From: Candidatus Binataceae bacterium
GTDB taxonomy: Bacteria; Desulfobacterota; Binatia; Binatales; Binataceae
Reading direction: 5' to 3'
Length of the DNA stretch: 64,000 bases
Assembly: GCA_035650475.1 (NCBI GenBank)
Contig: DASRHP010000012.1
Location: forward strand, 1 to 64,000
Both the position numbers and the translations under genes were made by a program. The notes under the pieces are model-generated. The model did not search any database. It worked only from the letters and a program-made list of their open reading frames with translations, and was not told where the DNA came from. Shown here piece after piece: positions 9,537 through 18,705 of this stretch; positions within the stretch are counted from its first letter, which is position 1, and each line of letters opens with the position of its first letter.

Positions 9537-11534
9537 TTACACGGGTTCGGTGTCAGCCGACCGACATTCTCGGAGCCACCTCATGGCGGACTGATACGGC
9601 ACTGATGCGCGCAACTCCGCCGCCTGGACATCGCTGCTTAACCGTCGAAAATATCTCGTCGGTTCATGGAACTTGCGAGCGATCGACAACGGCAACGCGT
9701 TTCGAGCTTGACTCTCACGCAGCAATGCTTCGACCTTCTCCGGTGTTAGCGCTATGTCTAAGTGAATAGCGTACTCGTCAGATGCGACGTTCCTAGCGAT
9801 GCTATTTTCCTCAAGTACTGATGCAATCAAGAGATTGAACGTTGTGCCGCCCCAAGTAAGAAGCTTCCTATCCTTCCGAATCCATTTCTTCGGATCATAG
9901 CCTCGCCGTCTCGCAACTGCCCACATCAAGTTTCGCGAGGGGCCACCGAATCCGCCGCGAGCGGAAGGTAGCACCGCCAGAGGCTCTTTTTCACTACTAA
10001 CACCGGTGACGTATACTCCGCTTCCCTCTCGTCCAACTACCCGCTGCATCTTCGTTCCCGCAAAGAACACCGCGCCCTCTTCGAGCGTGTCGCCCGCCAA
10101 TGCGACTTCCTCGCCAGTCTTGACGTCCACCACGCGCGTGTTCCGGTCGGCCGCAATTACAGAATGAATACGGCGCGCATCACCTTCGTCCATCAGAGCG
10201 TCCGACGGTATTAATGTGCCGCGGATATTTCGCAAATGACCGACTGACAACATATCGCGTATGACGGCTTCATGATCCCCATTCCCGCAGAGCATCTCGA
10301 TCTTTCTCGGGGTGAGTCTGATTCCGGATCTAGCTGCCATCCACGCCATGCTGAGAACCTGCTGGAATCTGACTGCGGCTCGATCATAGTCATGCCAATC
10401 GTCCAGTTCGCCATTCCGAGCACAGTCCAAAAGTGCCGCGTAGAGTTCGGCGGAGCCTGGTTCAGAATCCAGCCCGAGGACGTGACAGGTCTCCGAACGA
10501 CGATTACCACGGCCAACTCTTTGCAGGAATGAGTTCACCGACGTGGGGACATCTGCAAGCAAGACCGCGTCTATATCGCCGATATCAATCCCTACCTCCA
10601 GAGTAGAGGTAGCGACACAGACGCCATATGCTTTGGCCTTCATGCTCGCTTCGACCGTCTCGCGTTGCGCCCGCGAGAGTATTCCGATGTGCAGATACAG
10701 CGGCCACCTACTGCCGGAGAGACGGTCATGAAGCGCCAGCGCGAGACTGTGCGTGCGATTTCGACTATTGCCGAAAATCAGTACCTTCCGAGTCCCTGTC
10801 TCGCTTAACCATCGGGCGATCGCGTCGGCTTCCCTTTGAGCGCGGGGACTCTTGTTGCTTCCATCGATTGTCAAACATTCGAATTGGATTTGCCGTGTCC
10901 CTTGAAACTCAAAAATTTTCGCTTCTCGTGCCAGCCAAGCGTCTCTGACCAACGACGCATGTCGCAACGTCGCGGTCATCGCGATCTGCTGGAAGCGATC
11001 ACGCTCATCCGACGGTATGCGACTTCTTGCTCGAATTCGGCCTATTACGTGCCGTAACTGTTGACCACGGGCGGTGCCATGCAACAGGTGAGCTTCATCA
11101 ATAACCACAGCGCGGATTCTGGCAAGCAGTTCTGGCCGCGTCAGCTGCAAAGAATCGAGCGCTTCTGGTGTTGCAACGAGAGCGAAACAGGACTCCACCT
11201 TACCGATCTCGTGTCGATCGCCCGTGTATCTTCGGATGACGTCAGGAGCACGCTCTGCGACATGCTCGCTCAGCCGCGCATAGATGTCGTTGACGAGCGC
11301 GCGCGTGGGCGCTACCCAGACCACCGACAGCGACGGACGACGAAACGATACGTGCCTCTGGTATAACCCGGCTATTGCGGCCTCCGTTTTACCCGAGGCG
11401 GTTGGCGCGCATAGCAGTGCGTCCCTCCCGCGGACTAACTCAGATATGATCGCCGACTGCATCGGCCAAGGGCGACGCCGCCTGAAGAACACAGGCATGG
11501 CATCTGGGATCAATTGGCTGATGTCAGAGCTCAT
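9537..11534 (-). CDS. Lhr-like SF2 DEAD/DEAH helicase (resembles BREX BrxHI)
   Basis: A 665-aa SF2 helicase. Domain 1 has QSAIISELVRGRDALLCAPT then ASGKT (Walker A, about residues 43-50), APTRAL, VATPEAL and IDEAHLLHG (about 145-152). Domain 2 has GVCVATSTLEVGIDIGDID and QRVGRGNRR. The C-terminal 270 residues have no domain I can name. IDEAHLLHGTARG and the QRVGRGNR form point to the Lhr branch, the one represented by BrxHI in type 2 BREX. It is the last gene of a five-gene operon; its start overlaps the previous gene's end by 11 nt, implying coupled translation. Confidence 0.85.
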   Translation of the reverse strand: MSSDISQLIPDAMPVFFRRRRPWPMQSAIISELVRGRDALLCAPTASGKTEAAIAGLYQRHVSFRRPSLSVVWVAPTRALVNDIYARLSEHVAERAPDVIRRYTGDRHEIGKVESCFALVATPEALDSLQLTRPELLARIRAVVIDEAHLLHGTARGQQLRHVIGRIRARSRIPSDERDRFQQIAMTATLRHASLVRDAWLAREAKIFEFQGTRQIQFECLTIDGSNKSPRAQREADAIARWLSETGTRKVLIFGNSRNRTHSLALALHDRLSGSRWPLYLHIGILSRAQRETVEASMKAKAYGVCVATSTLEVGIDIGDIDAVLLADVPTSVNSFLQRVGRGNRRSETCHVLGLDSEPGSAELYAALLDCARNGELDDWHDYDRAAVRFQQVLSMAWMAARSGIRLTPRKIEMLCGNGDHEAVIRDMLSVGHLRNIRGTLIPSDALMDEGDARRIHSVIAADRNTRVVDVKTGEEVALAGDTLEEGAVFFAGTKMQRVVGREGSGVYVTGVSSEKEPLAVLPSARGGFGGPSRNLMWAVARRRGYDPKKWIRKDRKLLTWGGTTFNLLIASVLEENSIARNVASDEYAIHLDIALTPEKVEALLRESQARNALPLSIARKFHEPTRYFRRLSSDVQAAELRASVPYQSAMRWLRECRSADTEPV

Positions 11535-12996
11535 CTTCCCACGGAAGCGCGCCTCTGGTCGCCTCCACGGCAGCCCTTCGTGTTACCTCCACTAACTCTG
11601 AGAGGTCACGCACCTTGCGCACCATCAGGATGCTTGGCACGAGACAGGCCAGCTTTACCCAGATTCTGAGCGATCTCTCCGCAGGCGGCTGCCTTTCAAA
11701 CTCCTCGCGCAGCGTGACAGCGAGGACATTTCTGTTCCCAGCTTCAGAAAGCAGCTCAGAACGTTCGGGATAAAAGCTATAAAACTTCTCGAACAGAGCT
11801 AGCGCCCATCTCTCATACTCCGAAGGTTTTGGGGGTTGCAAATCAATTTTGTCATCTTCGCTGAACAGGAACGCACACGCCTCTCGCAGCGACATATTCG
11901 GATCTGAAAACGTGTCGCCTTGGGTCAGTCCGACCAGGAGGCCGAAGTGTGGGCCTTTCCGCCAAAAGTCCGGTAACGATAATCCATGGTCGTTGAGGAC
12001 CGGCTGGGGATCATCGGGCCGCGGACGATGCGCACAGCGGGCCAATATGTCGAAAAAGTTGTTAGCGCGGTCCTGCCGACGAACGTTGTAGTTTCGTACG
12101 TGTTCAGCCTCATCGAGAATAAGCAGCAAACCACCATAGCCGAGAACCCTGCAGACTTCTGCAACGACCGACAGGTGCATACAGTAGATTTCGGCCGTCT
12201 CTCGGATTCGCGGCATCATCGGCACCAAGGCGGGCCTTAGACCCTGGTCGCGTGCTAACTTGCGAATTGCGCCGAGTGCTCCGCTGTCACCGGCTAGCCA
12301 CGCGCACGCGTTGAGGTAATCCGGATCTTCTCCGTGGGGATAGTATTGAAGCACCTCAAACGCGCGGGAGAACCATGGTGATGCACGGAACAGCCGAAGA
12401 TCCCGCACTCGCTCCCAATGCTCCCTCACTTCGCGGATGAATCCAAGGAATCCTTCCGCCCCGCGCCCACCGGCGCGTTGAGGAAGCTCGAGATTTGACA
12501 TTAAGGCTTGATATACGAGGTGAGGCTTAGCCGGGTCCGCCGCTTTCGGGTCAAATTCTAAGTACGCGACCGCCCAACCCGAGTCGAGCGCGGTTAGCTT
12601 CGCAAGATGAAGGAAGTGAGACTTTCCTGCACCGTAGTAGCCAAATGCCGCTTTGCACAGGCCGTCGCTATTCGCCCTGGCGAGCCAACTCCGGATTGCC
12701 GAGGTAGTGGCTGCTCCCTCGATAGTCAGCTCTTCTAGAGCAGCTCCGTCCGGCGGTACCACACCGAGGTTCACCGCCTCAAACGCTCTCCGGAAGGGGA
12801 TTCGAAGGCTTGGCGAGCTCGCCTGATGTGAAACCACCTTCGCGCGTTCGACGCCCCTTCGGATCAACTGATCTGTCGAAACGGTGATCGCTGCTCCGTT
12901 GAAGTCCACAACGGCTTGCCTACCGAGAACCGATGCGATGCGTCCGTAACCATATTCAGGATGCTCGACCGGGTCGCCTTCTGCGAAATCTTCCAT
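11524..12996 (-). CDS. BrxD-like (DUF2791) P-loop ATPase with N-terminal beta-barrel
   Basis: 490 aa. Residues about 5-47 (GDPVEHPEYGYGRIASVLG...) look like a small CarD/Tudor-like nucleic-acid- or polymerase-binding barrel. After a linker comes a DUF2791-type ATPase opening with IPFRRAFEAVNLGVVPP, Walker A GYYGAGKS (about 119-126) and Walker B LLLILDEAEHV (about residue 290). BrxD ATPases of BREX systems share this layout, but the barrel is not something I associate with BrxD. RBS GAGGAAG precedes ATG 12996. It is the fourth of five co-directional genes and a paralogue of the preceding ATPase. Confidence 0.75.
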   Translation of the reverse strand: MEDFAEGDPVEHPEYGYGRIASVLGRQAVVDFNGAAITVSTDQLIRRGVERAKVVSHQASSPSLRIPFRRAFEAVNLGVVPPDGAALEELTIEGAATTSAIRSWLARANSDGLCKAAFGYYGAGKSHFLHLAKLTALDSGWAVAYLEFDPKAADPAKPHLVYQALMSNLELPQRAGGRGAEGFLGFIREVREHWERVRDLRLFRASPWFSRAFEVLQYYPHGEDPDYLNACAWLAGDSGALGAIRKLARDQGLRPALVPMMPRIRETAEIYCMHLSVVAEVCRVLGYGGLLLILDEAEHVRNYNVRRQDRANNFFDILARCAHRPRPDDPQPVLNDHGLSLPDFWRKGPHFGLLVGLTQGDTFSDPNMSLREACAFLFSEDDKIDLQPPKPSEYERWALALFEKFYSFYPERSELLSEAGNRNVLAVTLREEFERQPPAERSLRIWVKLACLVPSILMVRKVRDLSELVEVTRRAAVEATRGALPWEDEL

Positions 12997-13020
12997 CTGC
13001 TTCCTCGCAAGATGGCATCT

Positions 13021-14328
13021 CTATGCTGGTTGTTGTGCTTCGTCGTCGGTCTCTGGCAATTTGTGAGTTCGCACGAACTCCTGCATCTGTTGCACCGTCA
13101 ACTCTCTTTCCAACTGTCGTTGGTCTGCTAGGAGGGCGCAACAATGGTACACAAAAAGGCGTGGCGGGACTTCCAGTAATGTTTCGACAACCTTCTCGGT
13201 GTGGATCAAGAGTTGCATGTTTGCCCTCTGTAGTTCCTCCCGCCAGCCAATACCGTCCGCTTTTGCGAAGATGTCCATCAAGCGTGAGCCCAATTGCATC
13301 AACATCTCGTCGGACTGCAGGCGCTCAAGAACAATCAGCGGCGTTTGGGGGCTGCCTGGTAAAAACGGGACCGAACCGATGCGATCGTTAAGAGCGGTAT
13401 ACGATCTGATGGTGTCGCTTCTGAAATCTGGGGTCGCTGCGTAGAGGAACATAACACCCCCGAATCCACCTTCAGCGTTCTCATTGATCATCGTTAGCAT
13501 GTTCTCGATCGCCTGACGCTGCTTGACCGTGCCCCTCCTAAACGAGATGATGCGACCCCCTTCATCGAACGCGATTAAAAAACCGCGATATCCCATCCTT
13601 TGGCGCAGGAAGCCAATGACCGTCCTCATTCGCCTAAATGCGTTCTCATCTTTAGCCGGGTCGTGCAGTCCGTACGCGTCCTTCAACGCCTTGGACCTGA
13701 TGGGTTGACCCCTAACCCAAGCGATCAACTCGCTATCCGCCACCGACGAGCTCCCACCACACTCCGCGGCGACCAGCCGCTTGCCGAGGGCACGAAGACC
13801 GGCGGCTGCTTGAGGATCAGGCGCGCCCAGCCATAACTCGTCAAACACACGCTCAACTTGCCGTCGAGCCTGTTCCGGAACGTGTGCGCCTTGTCCGATT
13901 CCCATTTCAGCCAGTTTTCGGCGTATCCAGTCTCGAAGGAGAATCTCGATCCCCTTGGGAGGATTCCCAGGTGTGGCGTCAACGTTTGGAACGGCGAAAG
14001 AGGACATCACGGCACTGAAGATGGCCAATGGAGAATTGAAAGGACACTCTTGTCCGATTGATACGATGGCCACGACGATATCATTATCGATCGCGCGGCG
14101 AGCCAGACTATTGATGAACTGAGTCTTCCCGCTTCCGTAATCCCCTTCCAAGAACTTGAAACAGCCGATACCGTCCGCCAGTTCGCCGTGAAAGTAATTT
14201 CGCTCAAGAGCGTCCAATATATCGTCTGTCCCAACGTTAATGAGATGCGAGTAAAAGCCGGGAGCTACTGGTGCGTTTAGTAATTGACTCCGAATGTTCT
14301 TCGCCTGCTGTGAAGTTGCTTCGACCAT
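13021..14328 (-). CDS. BrxD-like (DUF2791) P-loop ATPase, second paralogue
   Basis: 435 aa. An N-terminal helical segment (LLNAPVAPGFYSHLINVGTD) leads to Walker A EGDYGSGKTQ (about residues 61-70), Walker B as GFLIAFDEGGRI (about 252) and a sensor-like strand GGVMFLYAATPDF. The rest is alpha/beta without further recognised domains. The glycine-rich P-loop and DE Walker B are intact, so ATP binding and hydrolysis are expected. The gap to the upstream gene is 15 nt and to the next ATPase 24 nt. Two non-identical ATPases of one family in one operon suggest a heteromeric ring or a loader pair for the helicases; this is inference. Confidence 0.75.
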   Translation of the reverse strand: MVEATSQQAKNIRSQLLNAPVAPGFYSHLINVGTDDILDALERNYFHGELADGIGCFKFLEGDYGSGKTQFINSLARRAIDNDIVVAIVSIGQECPFNSPLAIFSAVMSSFAVPNVDATPGNPPKGIEILLRDWIRRKLAEMGIGQGAHVPEQARRQVERVFDELWLGAPDPQAAAGLRALGKRLVAAECGGSSSVADSELIAWVRGQPIRSKALKDAYGLHDPAKDENAFRRMRTVIGFLRQRMGYRGFLIAFDEGGRIISFRRGTVKQRQAIENMLTMINENAEGGFGGVMFLYAATPDFRSDTIRSYTALNDRIGSVPFLPGSPQTPLIVLERLQSDEMLMQLGSRLMDIFAKADGIGWREELQRANMQLLIHTEKVVETLLEVPPRLFVYHCCALLADQRQLERELTVQQMQEFVRTHKLPETDDEAQQPA

Positions 14329-14343
14329 CGTTGGATACCCCCA

Positions 14344-15261
14344 CTATTGGCTCCTGGTCTTTATGCGCATGTAAATGATTGGCCGCACTTGTGTGCCTTC
14401 CGGATTCACAGGGATGAAAAACGCTTTAGCCTGCGGGCCGTGTGCTTGCTTCAGTGTGGCTGGCACGAAATCGAATTCAAAACTTCCAGGACTGCCCTTG
14501 GACCTCCAATTCAACAGGTTGGCTATGAATGATGCGTCTGGTACGTCCACAAAAAACTGCCTTTGAGGCGATCGCCAGAACCTCTCTCCCTGTTGCGCTA
14601 TCTTGAATAGTCGTGCCACATCCATGAGCAGCACATCCTCAGTCGACGAGAAGTGCCTCGCCATCTGCCACGCCAGTCTTAGCTTAGACTCGAATTCGTC
14701 AGCTTTTAGGATCAGTCGTTGAAGCGTCTGCTCGGCCGTAGCAAAGGCCTTCACGATGTAAGCGGGGTCTGCGGGGATTTTCGAAATAATGTTGTACTCT
14801 GGCGTCAGGCACCAACGCCATTCCCTCCCGTTCTTTGATGACCTAAGTATTAGCCTTCCAGCAAAGTAATGATTATCCTGGAAACCGGTCCGAACATTCG
14901 CCAACGAGCGAAGACTCTCTACGGCAATCTTGCGAATTGATTCCGGCTTGGCGAGCTCATCATACGTCCTGTCGAGCTCGGTCTTCACCGTCGCTATTTC
15001 TTCGCGCACGGCGTCAGGAAATTGAAAGCGGCTTGGCAGAACCAAGGACACATACTCTGCCATTCGTTCAATCCGAGCCGGCGGTAGATCTAATCCCGTC
15101 GCGCGAGTCTTTCCTTGGCCGAGGATTCTCGGCAACTTCGCAGCTAGCGACCCTTTTTCCGTCGAGAGCGCGGGGGTTTCTGATACGAATCGCTCGAACT
15201 GCGGGAACAGAGCCCCTCCTTCCCTCGCGATGGCAATTTTCTCCGTTCCTTCAGCTGTCAT
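14344..15261 (-). CDS. Unknown 305-aa protein of the helicase/ATPase operon
   Basis: I do not recognise this protein. It has no signal peptide, membrane segment, P-loop or cysteine cluster. The N-terminal third is helical and charged, the middle contains NVRTGFQDNHYFAGRLILRS and GREWRWCLTPEYNII, and the C-terminal part is predicted alpha/beta ending with FDFVPATLKQAHGPQAKAFF. It lies 6 nt after the SF1 helicase gene and 15 nt before the first ATPase gene, so it is almost certainly co-translated. TerB-type proteins sit at comparable positions in some DUF2791-helicase operons, but I cannot see TerB features here. Confidence 0.6.
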   Translation of the reverse strand: MTAEGTEKIAIAREGGALFPQFERFVSETPALSTEKGSLAAKLPRILGQGKTRATGLDLPPARIERMAEYVSLVLPSRFQFPDAVREEIATVKTELDRTYDELAKPESIRKIAVESLRSLANVRTGFQDNHYFAGRLILRSSKNGREWRWCLTPEYNIISKIPADPAYIVKAFATAEQTLQRLILKADEFESKLRLAWQMARHFSSTEDVLLMDVARLFKIAQQGERFWRSPQRQFFVDVPDASFIANLLNWRSKGSPGSFEFDFVPATLKQAHGPQAKAFFIPVNPEGTQVRPIIYMRIKTRSQ

Positions 15262-15267
15262 AAACTC

Positions 15268-17538
15268 TCACGGTCTTGAGTCCCAGACTTCAAAGAGGCC
15301 GTCCAACGGACGAAGAATTTCCGGGTATTCCTCGCAGATCATTACGAGTCTCCGGCATGGTCGAGACAGCGCCACATAAGCTCGATTTACGACGAAATTC
15401 AGGCTGGAACGCAAAACGGCCTCGAGGCCTAGGATGATGCACGCGTCGTATTCGAGGCCCTTTACACGTTCGACACTGGACGTGATCAGTTTTCGGCCCT
15501 CGACCATCGCCTTCCAAGGTTCCGCAAGCAGCACGCCTTGCTTGCGCAGCGCCTCTCTCAGCCGGTTCATTTCCTCAGCGTCCTCGTTAATCTGGATTAA
15601 TGCGGATGACTCGACGGCTTGCGATGCCCCATATGCAGCCATCAGCTGCCGGATTCTGAGCGCGAACTCTCCACGCGGGCACACAATCAACCGCGGTAAA
15701 GCATCGCTGAAGCGGTCGGAGATCTCGAAGCCCGCTACTTCGCCAAAAGCGGCTTGATGAAACGCTTTTAGGAACAACCCGATCTCACGACTCTGCCGCA
15801 TGTTCTTTGCAAACGGATAGAACGTCGCTCCCGACTTGTCGTGTAAGGCACACGCAACTTTCAGAGCGTCAGAAGCGGTCGTACCATGCACCGGAGAAAC
15901 GATCTGACGGTAATCCGCTGCCACCGTCAATGCGCCTTCCGGGTGAACGAACGACGATATTAGGGACGCTTCGGCGACCGACAGATCCTGAGCTTCGTCA
16001 ATGACCACATGTGTCCACCGTTCACCACCCATTATTCCCAGACAGGAAGGTACGCCACGGAATCGGGACCTTGGATCTTCTTGCTCCGGAAGAGCAAGGC
16101 GAAGAAGCCAACAGAGCCAGGGGATCTCCTCGGGCCCGTAAACGCGGTTGGTCCAGTCTCTCTCCATCGATTCGAACGTTTCCTCTTCGTGTGCTCTAGC
16201 GCCGGTCCCCTTCCGCATCCGGAGCTTTGCATCCGAACGCTTGGCGCAAAAGTACTTCGCTAGAGGTTCCATGGGATCGTAGGCCCAATAGAGCCATTGC
16301 GCGAAAACCACATCGAAGCGGTCTCGCAATCTTCCCTGCAGCGCCATCCGGGCGGGTTCATATTGTCGTTGAACCCTGGTGAATACTTCATCCATTCTGA
16401 GCTTCGAGAGGAGAGGCGCTTCGGCAGGACGGCTCACATTGGCGGTCTCCACCAAAGCCCGAGCCAACTCGTCGCCCAGCTTGCGCGCGTCATCCAGCCT
16501 CTTTGGAATCAAAGATACCCAATCTGCATTCTGCGCGGACTTCAGTCGCTCGGAAATCTGCGCCTCGTATTCCCGCCAGCATCCGCTGAGATCCTGCGCC
16601 GTTGCCAAGCCAAACACTGCCTGCCGACCCTTTTGTTCGAGCTGCTGCAGCTTTCGTGAGCGCGGCCGCGCACCATTTTTCTCTCGCCAGATGAACGCCA
16701 GATAATCGCTCGAAAAACCCGGTACAAACTCAACGACTGACTGAGGAATCTTCAAGTCAACCGACAACAATGCCTTCGTGTAGGCGATGAGATTACGGTT
16801 CGCCAAAAATATTTTTGTGAGTTCCGGCGAGTACCGGACTAGGTTCGAACCGGTTCGGAGATCCTGTTGATCGTACAGAAAACGTACTCTCTGGAGCGCT
16901 ACGGTTGTTTTCCCGCTCCCCGGTGCTCCGGTCACAATCATTAGACCATTCATGCGGCTGATGAACGCCTGCACTTGGTCCCTGGTCATGTCGAGCTTGA
17001 CGGCCTTAAGTCTCCGCCCAGCTCTTTCACCTTCCGGTGCGCCAAGCGCTCCGCCGGGTTCATAAAGCCCACTGATCGAGGGCGCGATTGACGTGAACTT
17101 CGCCCGGGCAAGAGGTGTCACGCTGAGCAGCGTATAACCAAGCTTCGGTACATCCTCCTCCTCTCCCAATTCCCCGGTGAGAGCGATTTGGAGCCCAGGA
17201 TGGCTCCACGCCACAACGTCTATTCCGTCCAAAACCTCGTTACTCGTGGCGTTCGTGTTCGCATACCAGAGGCTCTGTACTGATCTAGACCCCCGCTTTC
17301 GATCCGCGACCTCTGCAACCGCCTCCACCATTGCTTGAAACCCCGTATTCGCGATCGCCCTCAGAGACTCCAGACGTCCACTCCTGTACGCAATACGGCG
17401 TCGCCAGAGCTCTTCTTCCTCAGCGACGGTCTTGATGCTCGGCGGTCGTTGACCGTTGACGGCTAAACCGCTCCGGGCAGCTGCCTGAACCCTCGCGCCG
17501 TTGCTTCGATCACGCTGCACTCGCTCTTCGAGTTTCAC
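15268..17538 (-). CDS. UvrD-like SF1 helicase, first gene of the operon
   Basis: 756 aa from the chosen start. About 180 N-terminal residues are unassigned. The SF1 core follows: KLDMTRDQVQAF (Q-motif region), Walker A VTGAPGSGKTT (about residues 202-212), HVVIDEAQDLS (about 510), VAADYRQ, and near the C-terminus VKGLEYDACIILG with AYVALSRPCRRLV (motifs V and VI). It is a 3'-5' helicase type by family. GTG at 17538 is chosen because GGGGGAG lies exactly 6 nt upstream; the in-frame TTG at 17553 would sit upstream of that RBS. It heads a five-gene operon with intergenic gaps of 6, 15 and 24 nt and an 11-nt overlap. Confidence 0.85.
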   Translation of the reverse strand: MKLEERVQRDRSNGARVQAAARSGLAVNGQRPPSIKTVAEEEELWRRRIAYRSGRLESLRAIANTGFQAMVEAVAEVADRKRGSRSVQSLWYANTNATSNEVLDGIDVVAWSHPGLQIALTGELGEEEDVPKLGYTLLSVTPLARAKFTSIAPSISGLYEPGGALGAPEGERAGRRLKAVKLDMTRDQVQAFISRMNGLMIVTGAPGSGKTTVALQRVRFLYDQQDLRTGSNLVRYSPELTKIFLANRNLIAYTKALLSVDLKIPQSVVEFVPGFSSDYLAFIWREKNGARPRSRKLQQLEQKGRQAVFGLATAQDLSGCWREYEAQISERLKSAQNADWVSLIPKRLDDARKLGDELARALVETANVSRPAEAPLLSKLRMDEVFTRVQRQYEPARMALQGRLRDRFDVVFAQWLYWAYDPMEPLAKYFCAKRSDAKLRMRKGTGARAHEEETFESMERDWTNRVYGPEEIPWLCWLLRLALPEQEDPRSRFRGVPSCLGIMGGERWTHVVIDEAQDLSVAEASLISSFVHPEGALTVAADYRQIVSPVHGTTASDALKVACALHDKSGATFYPFAKNMRQSREIGLFLKAFHQAAFGEVAGFEISDRFSDALPRLIVCPRGEFALRIRQLMAAYGASQAVESSALIQINEDAEEMNRLREALRKQGVLLAEPWKAMVEGRKLITSSVERVKGLEYDACIILGLEAVLRSSLNFVVNRAYVALSRPCRRLVMICEEYPEILRPLDGLFEVWDSRP

Positions 17539-17724
17539 GTTTAACTCCCCCAAGGTGCGGTGGCGCTAAAGCGTTATGGCGTCTGACTAACCGCCACCAG
17601 TACGCGTTGATACGTCCCGCGGCGCTCTTACGCTACCTCCTATAAGCTCTCAGCCTCGATGCAATCGCTAGCCTCAAGGCTCGCCCCTTTCAAGTCCCAA
17701 ACACCGCGCTGGGTCTCACACTGC
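17539..17724. promoter_or_regulatory. Promoter region of the five-gene helicase/ATPase operon
   Basis: These 186 bases separate the operon's first gene from the 3' end of higA, which points the same way. The RBS GGGGGAG for the helicase is at its edge. I cannot point to a convincing -35/-10 pair or operator. Read-through from higBA is possible, because no T-tailed hairpin is visible. Confidence 0.35.
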
Positions 17725-18108
17725 TTACGCGGCGCGGCGGCGACGTTGCGCCCGAATTGGGCGGATGAGCACCTCGACAGGAATACCGAAACGTTGGTTG
17801 AGCCGTCGGATCATCTCAAGCGACAGACGCCGCTTACGGTGCATCACCTCGTAAACGCGGCTGCGACCGCCGATCACGCCGACAAGCGCGCGATGATCTA
17901 GTCCCTGCTGCTCGAGTCGGAACTTGATCGCCTCTATCGGATCAGGCGCGTCCATCGGGAAATGCTTCTCTTCGTACGCCTCTACCAGCGTCGCCAGCAC
18001 ATCCAGGCGATCCCCTTCCGGCGTCCCTTCCTTCGCGCCCCATAGCCGTTCGATCTCGCGCAGCGCCGCCTCGTGGTCGGCGTCATTGCGAATCGGCTTA
18101 ATCTCCAT
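17725..18108 (-). CDS. higA: HigA-type antitoxin (HTH)
   Basis: A 127-aa antitoxin of the HigA2 type. The N-terminal region (KPIRNDADHEAALREIERLW) and GDRLDVLATLVEAYEEKHFP are family hallmarks, followed by a Xre-like HTH from about residue 62 (RLEQQGLDHRALVGVIGG, then SRVYEVMHRKRRLS). It binds and neutralises the upstream toxin and is expected to repress its own operon. The start at 18108 follows AAGGAGGG at 7 nt. It overlaps the toxin gene by 11 nt, toxin first, as is usual for higBA. Confidence 0.88.
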   Translation of the reverse strand: MEIKPIRNDADHEAALREIERLWGAKEGTPEGDRLDVLATLVEAYEEKHFPMDAPDPIEAIKFRLEQQGLDHRALVGVIGGRSRVYEVMHRKRRLSLEMIRRLNQRFGIPVEVLIRPIRAQRRRRAA

Positions 18109-18421
18109 ACTGAACCCTCCTTGCGTCAATCCTGTCGCAGTCCGCGTGGGTCCCGATCCACTTGATGAACACGATCTGACGCACGTAATCGATCGCCGCA
18201 ACCAACCGGTAATCGTTCCCTTTGACGTTGAACACCACGCGGTCAGCGCTCACGATGCTGGCGGTCGCGTAGCTCTGCTTCACTTCCACCGAGTTTCGCC
18301 ATCGCGCCCGCTCGACTTCGTGAAACCAGGCGTCCAAGGCTGCCTTGACCGCCCTTTGCCCCTTCTGTTCCTTCAGCGATTCGACGAACCGCGTGAGCGT
18401 CCTCCGCGCAATCACCCGCAC
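18098..18421 (-). CDS. higB: HigB-type mRNA interferase toxin
   Basis: A 107-aa RelE-fold toxin of the HigB2 type: RVIARRTLTRFVESL at the N-terminus, then VFNVKGNDYRLVAAIDYVRQIVFIKWIGTHADCDRID, the classic NIxGNxYRLI...IVYIRxIGTHxEYD pattern with the catalytic-strand residues conserved. It cleaves ribosome-bound mRNA by family. GTG at 18421 is chosen by homology start; upstream in-frame starts up to 18583 would add unrelated residues. The shared promoter should lie upstream of 18421. Confidence 0.85.
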   Translation of the reverse strand: MRVIARRTLTRFVESLKEQKGQRAVKAALDAWFHEVERARWRNSVEVKQSYATASIVSADRVVFNVKGNDYRLVAAIDYVRQIVFIKWIGTHADCDRIDARRVQYGD

Positions 18422-18705
18422 CGAAAGCACTCTAGCATCGTTCCCAATACGGGAACAAGCCCACCTGACCATCTCTCGACGACCATTTCCATCGCTTAAA
18501 TCCACCGCGGCGCTGCGCGTGAGACGCGCGTAGAGGTTTTGCGCTGGCGGTCCGTTCGGCTCCTCCCCCTTGATCGTCCTCACGACATCTCCGCTTCACA
18601 GCCGTTAGTGGTCGCGTACGCTTCGATTGAACGGGTGAAGGGGTAGCTCATCCAATAGTCGACGTAAGACCCTCACATAGTGGCGCAGCGTGTGTCTTCG
18701 CTCCA

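Noticed and set aside
9537..17538. Complete BREX system
   Set aside because: BrxD-like ATPases and an Lhr-like helicase are present, but I see no PglX methyltransferase, PglZ phosphatase or BrxC-sized ATPase in the window.
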